From Branchiostoma floridae (Eukaryota; Chordata; Leptocardii; Amphioxiformes; Branchiostomatidae): a stretch of 64,000 nt of DNA. The stretch lies in contig NC_049989.1 in the NCBI RefSeq assembly GCF_000003815.2, positions 3,815,960 to 3,879,959 of the forward strand. Direction: 5' to 3'. Position numbers and translations under genes: made by a program. Each line of letters starts with the position of its first letter. Position 1 is the stretch's first letter. The notes beneath the pieces are model-generated. The model searched no databases. It was not told the DNA's origin and was given only the letters and a program-made list of their open reading frames with translations. Shown here in pieces: positions 1 through 10,650 of the stretch.

Positions 1-3000
1 TGTCAGTTCTCAGCTTAAGATGGAATTGCATTTCTCGGTACTTTACGGCGGGGATTACAGTTTGTCTTCATCAGCACTATCTGAACGTGCCCCCGCGGAC
101 TAATGATAATAACTATGTATGCATGATGAAACTGCTACACAAAGACTTTAAGAATTCCGTTCTTTGAACCAAGAAGGTCAAAATGTTCTATGGGATAGAG
201 TTGCTCTGTTTTCGTTTGAATCATACATCCATGAACTGCTACCTTCGAGCCACAAGGTACCTGATACAGTAATCATAAAGAACACAGAACATGGAGAAGC
301 CTGTCATAGATTATTCGATTTTCTTTGAAATACAATCCTTTTAGTTTGATTTCCAATTTGTGACACAAAACACGCATTACGTGTTTACACTGGGTTATAT
401 ATCTCGTCAAAAGAATCCACGTATTATGCACTTTACTTTGGCTTGCATATCATAAATCAATACAAGGATGTCTAGCACACAGGAAAACGATTCGCGTGAT
501 GTATCAAAGCGCGATAAAGAATCTGTCAAAATTCTATGGAATGGAGAGAAATGGTCACTAAATCCACAAAGGCCACGGAAGATCACAAGGCTTAATTTAA
601 TCTTTGATCATCTTCGAAAATGAAAAATGTCGGTCGTTGATGAAAAAGTAATAGGTAGACTTAGCGGATCTGGTGACTATATACTATGATGTACTTTTAA
701 GGATTATCATATTGAGTGATAAATTGGACTGATTCGAGGCAATGGCTGGTGGTGTTCGAAGAGGGATTTTCCGGCTTTATACGGCTTTTACTCATGTAGA
801 CCGTGTAATCACAACAGACAAGTACATTCTTCCTCCATACAAATCACTGAACTAAAACTTTCATCAGAATGGCTCCATCGTTCTTTTCTCACCACTCTCT
901 CAGCGGGTTAATAAGAATGAAGTTCACATACTGAGTGTTAATCAGATGAAGCAGTATGTATCTCTTTTAAACTTATTGGTATGGCTCAGCCGGGGATCGG
1001 ATTCAGGACGTACCCAATACAATACGAACACCACATTCCATAGGTCATTACACCGTTGAAGATGGATGGCCATATCAATTGCATGTTTTTTTAGGGTTTT
1101 GAAGACAGATGCCTGCTTCTAAGCTGTTTTTAAAAGCCCTGCCTGCAAGCTTTCAGCACGTCCTGGAGGTTATAAAAGGTTAATTATCCTGCCATCCTTC
1201 GGACCATTTGACGCTTATTTGTGATGATTGATTGTTCCTACCTTCACGGAAATCATGTTTTATCGCGAAGCGGTGATTGGGTTTTCATGGGTAACAAGGC
1301 CATAGTCATAAACATACAGGAAATATTCATCAGAATACAGCAAGAGGTGGGACATATTTTTTTTTATATTATGTGTACCATCTGCGATTGTGTGATTGCT
1401 AGTAATATACACATGCAATTCATGGCCCTGTTGATGCTGGTCGATACATATGTGAAGGGCATATGAGGTCATGTGTGCGAAGTCGTTTGCTTAAAAATGT
1501 CGTGCCGAAAGTATGCGAAATGCATGCTAACACGTTCCAGCACTCATAAAAATCTACCTTTGAAGATATGCAGAAAGCAGCTGTGTACGTCTTTTGGAAC
1601 CGTATGATGTGGTGCTTCCGACTTGTTATGACAATATATACAGCGCGTGGCCTTAGGTTACCGTTGTAAACGAAAGAGACCTTGTGTTTTATGGGAAATG
1701 AACTTGTAGATGAGTGCGTGGGCTGGACGTCAACAGTCGCGCTCCAGATCCTACAGGCCACTTGTGGGATGTTGAGTAGCGGCCACTTAACCTGGAGGAT
1801 GTGAGAGAAAGCCACAAGGTGAATGCTAAATTGACCTTCTCCTAAAACCGAGGGCACCTGGGACCGATCTGCAAGACTAAATCACCCACACACGATAATC
1901 TTCAAACCTTTACCAGGATAATGTTTTCAAAGTGGACTCCACGGGATTGCCGGGGGGGGGGGGGTAGAAACCAAGAAGGACATGGATATCTCAATGGTGC
2001 TTTTTTACTCAGCTATAATGGGGACCAACGCAGCGTTTAGCCGTATAGATAAGTTACCATTGCTGGTTCGGAAGAGGATCACTGACTTATTGTCCTTCAC
2101 CAATGTTATGTTGCGGAAATGGAGACAAGACAAGATGCTGCATGCGAATTGAAGCACGTACATGGACAGAAATTTACGTGGATATGTTTTGTATATTCTA
2201 CTTCTTCAGGCCACGAACGGAGCTTGCCTCTTGAGTCGTGTCACAGCTACAGCTGTCCTATATGTGCTATTGTCTGTCTTCTTTCTCTTGCCTACTATCT
2301 CTGTAACACGCAAAAGAAGTAAGTCTTTAACGGCTTCCTGAAAATCTGTAACTTGTAATCCTCCGCCACGTCTTCATCATTGTTACTGACAAGAATGAAC
2401 AGCTGCATGAGGATTCAATAAAAATTGATGATTAATAATTAAATTAATGACTATTGTCGTTTTACTTCGATAATTTTCCTTGTTATGCCTGTGGTAATAT
2501 TCTGTAAACTCTATATCTTTAGCAGCGTTGAATATTGTCGCTCAAGGCGTCTGTAAGAGGCCCTACGTTCTTTGATATCTCCATGAAGATAACTGAGATG
2601 ATTGAAAAGTTATAACCATGATAAGGATGAAGTAATTCTGAGCGTCGCTATGCCGCGACTGGCTTCCCGTTTATACACCCAAGAGATTACCACCCAGATT
2701 GCCTTCTTATTAGAAAAATTAATTTTTGACAAGGTTCCTCCTTGAAATCCCTGAACACCCTATCTAATACGATTTCACTCTATCCAATATACTTTCATGG
2801 GCATGCGATAGCTGCACCGATAACAGTAAAGGGCGTGAAGCATGACTTTCAAATATTCAAAGATCATGAAGTATGGAGTAGTGTATTCTGCTCACCCTTG
2901 TGGTTTCATCATCGTCAGATCACCATAAGTAAGTGATACATCAACAGCTTATATATATGCGTCTACTTCTGATACACTTGTGAACACTTCTGTGATCAAA

Positions 3001-3440
3001 CGGGGCAACAGCAGGGGCTTAAGATTAGAATATCACTGAGCTGAAGATGGGGGAGAGCGGGAGTCCTGGATTGCTGTTGTATCATTTGAGCGTCTACTTT
3101 TCAAATCCTCTTCGGCTCCCATTCCACAGATGGCGATCGCGCTGGGACCTAAAAGTACATTGGAATTGTGTAAACCATAACTTTATAACTGAATACTAGT
3201 ATCACACAAAATGTAATAGTATGACTGAAAGGGCAACACACAATGCACAAAAATTCCTTTTTTTTATCTATGAAACTCGTTCATCGTTACCTTGCTACCC
3301 TTTGAAATCCAAATTGTCTTCAGATTGATTTTTCCTTACCTTTGTTTTCTTTGGAATCCAAATTGTCTTCTGTCTGAATTGTCTAACAACGTTTCCTATT
3401 GTCTTCATTCATAGTTAGAGTATAAAAGACCTGTTTCTTC
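1..3440. other. Non-coding region, no gene recognised
   Basis: There is no exon with convincing borders or codon bias. A G-run lies at about 1951-1964. The longest open frame (145 codons, minus, 1420-1857) has no recognisable composition or motif. Confidence 0.5.
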
Positions 3441-3580
3441 CAGATCACTTCAGTGTCTCTGACGAAGGATAGTGGATTCTATCCGAAACGTCTGGCCGTT
3501 TCCAAAACCATATCTACTTTTTGGTGCATCTTATTACCTGGATGTCTAACCTACATCGACGTAACTCGTTCATCGCACTG
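3440..3580 (+). repeat. Dispersed repeat with CTGANGA-hairpin-GAAACGTC motif (copy A)
   Basis: 3459-3492 reads CTGACGA, a perfect 6-bp hairpin (GGATAG/CTATCC, loop TGGATT) and GAAACGTC. The following segment (CCGTTTCCAAAACCATAT, then CATCTTATTACCTGGATGTC) recurs near 58.7 kb in inverse orientation. This marks it as one copy of a dispersed element, probably a retroelement 3' end. Confidence 0.65.
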
Positions 3581-3612
3581 TTTAATTTCAGATCTCAGCC
3601 TGGTCGCAGTGA

Positions 3613-3629
3613 GGTCACACACACACACA

Positions 3630-3685
<56 letters not shown>
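3613..3685. repeat. (CA)n microsatellite
   Basis: About 36 CA units with one TA interruption. Confidence 0.97.
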
Positions 3686-3690
<5 letters not shown>

Positions 3691-4944
3691 ACCGTGTACT
3701 AATTGATTACGACCTTTGTGAAAGTTGGTCTTGATCGATACCAAAGATTAGCCCATACAAGAAATTGGGGACGTAAAATGTGCTTGCAAACTTTTATGTC
3801 ATTATTCTTCCGGCTCTCCACAGTGGCACTGATAGATAATGCAGACCGTTCCGCCCCTTTGGTGTCACTATGACTTATCACTCACATAGAATTGGCTTTC
3901 TTCCATCTGGACTAGGCATTCGTACGCAACTGTATGGCACCGTCTATAGCGACCTGTTGACGTGTTCCCATTTTTTTCAAAGACACAAAAGGCATTTTCC
4001 TACATCCGGCGACAGTTTCTTCAAGAACTTTCTGACAACCGGAAATTGAACTGCAATAGGAAAAAGAAATGGCCACAATTTATCGCACCTCGGTGGGGAT
4101 ATTGCCTATTACGCGGACATGGCATCAGAAACGTTGCTATAGATCTACGGTGGATATACAGGCTTCAGAACACACATTGCAAATTGTGTCCACACATGAA
4201 AAAAATGTGGAATACATTAAAAGGCAGACAATGTGTGTTAGGATTGGATTTCAAGAAATACCATCACTGAGAATCAAATGAAACATCTGAACATACGAAA
4301 GGATATAATTTTAAAAAGTATTGGCTGTTCTGGTAAATTTTTGTTTGTTTTCTTTTGAAATCGCATGCATCACCAAATTAAACGATCTAGCAAAGGCAAC
4401 TTTTTTTAGATACTCCACTTCATATGGATTGAGTTGGATTATCACGCAATTTTGTTCTACTGTCTACACGATGCAATTGATGCCTTCCACATTTTACTTC
4501 CACAATCGTGAGCTGTTCAGCATGCATACGGAGATACAGGGCGCTATAAGGAAGCTCATCTGTCGTACGGCTGATTGCTGTTGGCGCCGATTATCTTACT
4601 CCGGTAATTGCACGTTGTCAGCAGAAGCTCATGCCTGTATATTTATGACGATATTGCCACAAGAATGCTTACAATGGTAGATCTCAGACAAATGAAGAAG
4701 CAGATAAAACTTTTGTCAAGCATTGGACTAGGAGTGGATCTATCTGTGGGCTTCCAGAGACCTGGAGACGAAGACCACATGCCTATAGTTAGTTGTCATC
4801 TTTCGTGACAACACATATCATCCCACGGCATATAGCTGAGTTTTGATTACATGAATAACACACAAGCTTCACCTTGAGCTTCACACGTCTCTCTGATGTC
4901 TTCATTCAAATCTCTTATTTGAAAAATGAGGTGCTCAAGATGCA

Positions 4945-4950
<6 letters not shown>

Positions 4951-5008
<58 letters not shown>
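4951..5008. repeat. (TA)n microsatellite
   Basis: About 29 perfect TA units. The surrounding region from 3.7 to 5.2 kb shows no other feature. Confidence 0.97.
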
Positions 5009-5010
<2 letters not shown>

Positions 5011-5216
5011 CACTTATATTAGAAGACTAATTAAAGACGGTCGTCCGGATCCTTTTTACCTGAAAAGGTAGACTGTCTCACTGTATGCTGTCATTTACAT
5101 GTCGGTCCAATGCCAATGGAAAATTTATACATCTTCATTAGTTTGCTGCTGTTTTTTTACTTTTTGATTAGCTGTCAAATCCTTTCTTTAGGCCATTATT
5201 AGTCATGTGACAGTAT

Positions 5217-5252
5217 TTGCATTTACATTTACATTTACATTTACAATTTACA
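5217..5252. repeat. Hexanucleotide repeat (ACATTT)n
   Basis: Five to six units of ACATTT, slightly degraded at the right end. Confidence 0.9.
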
Positions 5253-5784
5253 ACTGTTACAGTATTTAGGGCAGCGCTATTTGTACTGTACAGTCCAAAC
5301 GATATCATTGTTGGTCTTACATTAAAAACATACCCGCGCGTATATTAGATCCAAGTATATCAACGAGGGCGTCGCCTGTCAGTAACTTATCAACTGTGCG
5401 AAATGGCTGTTTCTGTGCCACAAGCTTCCCCGATTATCAAACGCAATATTTCCGTATCTGATTGTCATCCGAAATGTCAAAACCCATTTATCTGACTTCT
5501 GATACATGTATGATCCCACTCCGCTAACTCCGGGGCGTATAGACGTAGATGTTATTGGACCGGAAGAAGATATGAAATATATGAATTTCTGGGGGTAGTC
5601 ATGAAACGATGTCGATAAATAAAGAAGGGCTGCAAAATGGAATCTCTGCCCTTCATAATGAACGTATCAAAGTCTAATAAAGACAGGCAGCTTAGTTGCG
5701 GAATTCACGCTCCTCCCGCCAAACCATACCTGGTCTGTTGATACAGTGTGAGGCTACGATAGACATAATGTCTCTTAGAGGGAA

Positions 5785-6060
5785 ATTTGGAGATGAATCT
5801 TAACAAAACCAAAGCGATATATGTCCTCTATCTGCCTCCCCATGACTTTGCTGCCGACCGTTTTTAAACCAAGGTTAGCGGCGGGTTGGGCGTAACCTGG
5901 AATCCATCCCCAGTTAGCTCTATTGATCACATCCTAGCAGAATATGGCTTTTCTGATTTTGACGTTACAAAAGTTACAGTCGGCTGGCGCAGGCGATTTT
6001 CAAAAACGGGTAGTCAACATCACCGATCATCTCCCAACCAAAGAAGACCCTGTCATGTTA
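5785..6060 (+). pseudogene. Decayed LINE reverse-transcriptase fragment
   Basis: One frame with a single stop reads EMNLNKTKAIYVLYLPP and then LGVTWNPSPVSSIDHIL. This matches the order and spacing of the 'N..KTK' and 'LGVT...S..IDHI' blocks in the C-terminal half of CR1/Jockey-type reverse transcriptases. Sequence after the IDHI block no longer resembles the enzyme. It is a dead fragment. Flanks (5.25-5.78 and 6.06-7.05 kb) show nothing else. Confidence 0.45.
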
Positions 6061-7054
6061 TGGTCCGGGTGTATAAGTGACAAGGGCTAAGATACTGTAC
6101 GATTTTTTAAAGGTTGAACGTCATCTCCTCATTCAGTAGCCCTGGCACACCTAAACCTTCAGCCGAGGCTTGCCTTACTACAAGCGCTTAAACTCATGGG
6201 TACGTGTTTATGTTAAACATCCTGTTCACTCAGAACATCCGCACTTCAATCAGACCAAACTCATTAGGCACTAATCCATCAGGTTAAGTGGTCTTTCGAG
6301 TCGACTGAAGACGCTATCATCAATCCCTGCCAGTTCGGGTGCGTGGCATTGAGAAGCTGTCCAACCCCATTTCGTATAACACAGGCACATTCCTAAGGTG
6401 CTTGATCCAATCTTCGCCAACCGTTATGTGTCACTCAAACTCAAAAACAAGTAGTAAAGAACAAATTGGAGGGAATTGTCCAACACACGCCTTGCAAAAC
6501 TTTTCTTCCTCATCACATAAACGTGCTTTGCATTCATATTTCTTTGGTGATATGTACATTCAGCGTTGTTGTTCAGTTTACGTAATGTTATCTATCAAAA
6601 CGTTGACAATTTGGAAATAGATATTTACTTAGTATAACATCCTGGACTAAAAACGGACTTACTATACATATTCGTATTGTTAGTATTGTGTTCCGTATGC
6701 AACTACTTCTTGACGGGAAAGTTTGTTCGCACAAAGTCTATCCCACAGCGAGACGTTAAGTAACAACGTTGTTATATCAAGGAGGTTGTATGGTTATATG
6801 AAGAACACACCTTCGCAAGCTTCACAACAACGTGACAGCAATCCTCCATATTCAAAGTACGAAAGCTGTACGTACAGAATGACATATAACTACACTTAAG
6901 TATAAATCCAAACATACAACCGTGATTAAAGTTCAATTTCGCGCACGCTGCTAATGAGCCATGGAACAGTTGTGGATGAATATTGCCATATTATTGGGCG
7001 GCAATCCAGGAATCTGTTCTGTCAGGCCTCTCATTTAACAGGTGCACAAAATAT

Positions 7055-7335
7055 CCTTTTTTTATAATTTACAAATATGTAAATTGGCAAATACAAAATT
7101 TTTTATAATCTATAAAAATATGCAAATTGGTAAATACAATAATTTTTTATAAATTACAAATATGTAAATTGACAAATACAATATATAGATCCCTGCAGAC
7201 TGAGTGTTGACTGTATCTCATTGATCTCCTTTAAATAAAGATCTTTCATATAGATCTAAAAGGAGACCAATGAGGTAGTCAAAACTTAGTATGCAGGGTT
7301 CTATTGTACTTGCCAATTTACATAATATGATCTGT
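7055..7335. repeat. AT-rich foldback element with internally triplicated unit
   Basis: The left arm carries about three 44-bp copies of TATGTAAATTGGCAAATACA-like sequence, then CCCTGCAGACTGAGTGTTGA. The right arm (7256-7335) is the inverse of the last copy plus that segment. The inner loop is about 20 bases. Confidence 0.75.
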
Positions 7336-7957
7336 ATTAAATTTCACTAAAAAAACTTTTATTCAGCTGCCATGCTGCGGGAACCACAAAATATACACTT
7401 TTAGTTAAAAATAGCGAAAAGTGCCAGAAAAACGCAGAACATGAGGTGAACCTATGTTTGTTTAGCATACTTATGTGCCAAAAGTGACCTCTTTCATGAT
7501 GAATTGAACTGAACTGAACCAAACGCAACGCTGTTAGATAAATTCGGACTACCGCTGGACTATTTGATATAGTAGAGCTGGCAAATTAAAAGCTCGCTGA
7601 AAACTTTTATTGTGCCGGAATGTGTGTGTGGTGACGGCAATAAATTGTAAGGCACGAATCAGCATGGTGACAAATGTGCCTTTTAAAGCGCTAGACAAGC
7701 TGCAAATTAAGTCATGATTGCTGTACCCTAAAGTCTCATGTGGGCTGATCCGTCTATTGATCCAGTCAGCCGCGGAAATGGTGCGTTTTGTTTTCACAAT
7801 CGGGACGTCTCTTTGACGAATTGTGCGTTTCACCCAAGTGTTCCTTTCTACGCCTCTTGCGCTAGATTATCTGTATATTCATTCAAGTGCATAACAAAGC
7901 ACCAATCCTAACTGAATATCAGATCCTTTTCTGGAGCTGCTTACATAAATTCTAAAC

Positions 7958-8290
7958 TCTAAAGTAACTTGCATCTATCCAATATCGCATATGGTACGAT
8001 AGGTGTTCATCTCTCTCTCTCTCTCTTCACAGTAAAGTAACGCATATCTTTACTGGTGTTAGACGTCGTGTATATTGTCAGAAAGAGCACGGGAAATTGA
8101 CATAAAGATTGGCAGTGGAATTACAAGCTATGAATATGCTATTTGAATGGTCGTATGTGACTAAGTACGACTAGTACACTGCGGTAGTGACGTGGACACT
8201 GTTCAAGTATTTGGAAATGGGTAAAATAACGTTAATTGGCATCAAATGGCCCAGTGGCTAGGCTAGAGAGATCGAGAGGTCACTGGTTCG
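7958..8290 (+). repeat. Dispersed repeat, copy 1 (pair with 10320-10650)
   Basis: Shares with the second copy AACTTGC-TC-ATCCAATAT, AGCATATCTTTACTG, AGAGCACGGGAAATTGACAT, GTAGTGACGTGGACACT and AGTGGCTAGGCTAGAG, in the same order and strand. A CT microsatellite (8012-8026) is present only here. Confidence 0.8.
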
Positions 8291-8400
8291 GTTCCTAAAA
8301 TACTTTGTTAGATGCGGTGTCCTTTAGACTTTACGTGACTTTCTTCGGTCAAGTGTACAAATGGGTACCTGACTTCGGTTGGGGAGGTACGATAACTAAA
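8245..8400 (+). mobile_element. SINE-like element with tRNA-like head
   Basis: CCCAGTGGCTAGGC (A-box-like) and GGTCACTGGTTCGGTTCC (B-box-like) are followed by AATGGGTACCTGACTTCGG, the same 3' body as the SINE in SLC5 intron 12. The head overlaps the end of the neighbouring dispersed repeat. Confidence 0.55.
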
Positions 8401-9530
8401 AGCTTAAGGCAGTGATTTAATACTGGGCCCCGCGTTCCAATACCGTGCTCTGGATGTAGTGCATAACAACCTACGGCGTCAAAGTGGCTGAGTACTTACT
8501 TTTATGAATTTGCCTTTTTTTACCAATACTTTTACGCATGGCAAGTACATATATCCACGGGCATCACCAGAAGCAAAACCATCCTGCTGGAGTGAAAACA
8601 CACTACGTGAACACCATATCGCCGTGCTTCTGTAACCCCGGGGGCTTCCATGCACCCTGTGAAATGTTGAATAGACGCTAACACCGCCCTAGGGTCCCTC
8701 AAACTATCCAGAGAGTGGTCCGGATCGGGCTTTAATCGAGAAAACTTCGATTGGTTACGCTGACAAGGAACTTACCACGTTTCAGACGCCAGCGGCTTGG
8801 AAGCATTTAGAGCTTTTAAAGAAATAAGCATCGAATTTAACTTTGAGATTCCTCCATAGAAATCTAAAGGCCCAAAACGCCGCCTGGGAAGGAATTACTT
8901 ACACAGGACGTCCGCCAACCCCAGCGGCTATGTGTGCTTTCTTCTGCACTGATTTGTGGAGGAAATGTACCCAATGGTAACATCGCACGCGCTCGGAACC
9001 CAAGGGCCCGCAGAAAACATTAAATTTCGTTTGGTGTATGGAATGGCAGGAAGTTTCACTGTGAGTGCCCTGGGCGCTGTAAGTTGTCATTGGTTGTGTG
9101 ATTTGCAACACACAAACTTTTCCTGTACATTAACGTATATTTAGGAGCACAGTAAAATAGTGTAATCAAATCAGCTTGTCTCTTGATACAATCTATGCAA
9201 AAATAGGGCGCTATTGTCAGAACCATTTAATGAATGCGTTGATATTAGTCAGTATAGATTTATGCAAATTTCATAATCATGACAAATGTTTGATCTTTGA
9301 GTCCGGCCTTTTACTTACACCGCTAAAACACACTTTCCCTGATGTCAAACCATTTGTCATTGTCAAATGTGGGACAAAACAAATGACGCAGCGTAAGGCT
9401 TTCCTTATGTCTAAAAGGTCAGATCCGTGAAATGCCGGGAACTTGGTGGACCCAAATGCCACACAAAATCAGTTCAGTAATTGCAAACCGGACACTTAAT
9501 GAGGTAGCCCATGCATTACATACAAATTAG
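8401..9530. other. Non-coding region, nothing recognised
   Basis: Mixed-composition sequence with only short frames on both strands. No exon, RNA gene or clear repeat was found. Confidence 0.5.
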
Positions 9531-9540
9531 TTCAAAGCTA

Positions 9541-10111
9541 CGAAGCAGAAACACTGTCACAAAAACCGTATATATGTTTTTAAAATGGGATATATTTTTT
9601 AAAAGCAGTCAAATTAAATACACATATGTTTTGAAAATGGATATATCTTTTGAAAACAATATGCAGTTTAAAATCGCAAGTTAATGAAAAAAAAAAAAAC
9701 TTCCCCATATTCAAATTCAATTAACCCTGGTTTTATAGTGTGGTGACTTTCAAAAAGTGGTCGATTTGAAAGTGGTGGATCTAAAAGTGGTGGATCTAAA
9801 GTTGGTCGATCTAAACGTTGGTCAATTTAAAGTTGGTCGATTTAAAGTTGGTCGATATAAAGTTGGTCAATTTAAAGTTGGTAGATTTAAAGTTGGTAGA
9901 TTTCAAAGTGGTCAATTTGTAATACGTCGCATTTTACCTTTTGTGGGACTTCTGCTATGATCTGATCAAATAACAGATCTAAACAGATACTTGATATAGA
10001 ATACCAGTTCATAAGTTTAAGAAATAGTTACTAACGTTTTAACGCTTTATAAAAATATATCCCATTTCAAAAACATATATACGGTTTTTGTGACAGTGTT
10101 TCTGCTTCGTA
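9541..10111. mobile_element. Inverted-repeat element enclosing a 15-bp tandem array
   Basis: The left arm (9541-9603) and right arm (10050-10111) are inverse copies containing AACACTGTCACAAAAACCGT. Inside, 9748-9919 holds about 11 copies of a 15-bp unit (AAAGTTGGTCGATTT and variants). As 15 is divisible by 3, the array reads as an in-frame pentapeptide (VDLKV/GRFKV). It is a foldback transposon carrying a minisatellite; no transposase is present. Confidence 0.8.
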
Positions 10112-10319
10112 CAAAGCTATGATAAAGATCACACCTGTAGTATTTGATAAAACAATGATTTATCGTAGACATGTTAGATGCTGACGGTTTGAGACACCCT
10201 TTTTCTCGTCCTGTTCTATTGGCACTGTCACGATTGCAAACTAAGAGATGAGAGAGAGAGAGAGATGGAAAACTATATCTGCACACAAAACACACAGTCA
10301 ACTGTTCACACAAAGTAAA

Positions 10320-10650
10320 ATTTTAAAGCAACTTGCTTCCATCCAATATTACATATGATATGGTTAGAGAGGTGTTAATCCATTTCACAGTAAAAATAAA
10401 GCATATCTTTACTGACGTCTTGCACATCGTCAGAAAGTGACGAAAAAGAGCACGGGAAATTGACATAGAAATCATCAATTTTTTTCAGTGAAATATAAGC
10501 GATAAAAATGCTATAGCTGTGTGGATGATCGTATATGGCTAAGCACACCTCGTACAGTGTGGTAGTGACGTGGACACTTTATTTGGAAATGGGTACAATA
10601 ACATTGAGTGGCATCGAATGGCCTAGTGGCTAGGCTAGAGGACATGAGAT
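10320..10650 (+). repeat. Dispersed repeat, copy 2 (pair with 7958-8290)
   Basis: Second direct copy about 2.36 kb downstream, with roughly 80 percent identity by eye and small indels. It lies just to the right of the inverted-repeat element. A short GA run (10246-10264) precedes it. Confidence 0.8.

Noticed and set aside
1420-1857. 145-codon minus-strand ORF
   Set aside because: No recognisable motif, domain or exon border, and a frame of this length can occur by chance in this composition.
9757-9960. 67-codon frame resembling a pentapeptide-repeat protein (VDLKV)
   Set aside because: It is produced by a 15-bp minisatellite inside a foldback element and lacks the conserved A(D/N)LxX pattern over its second half.
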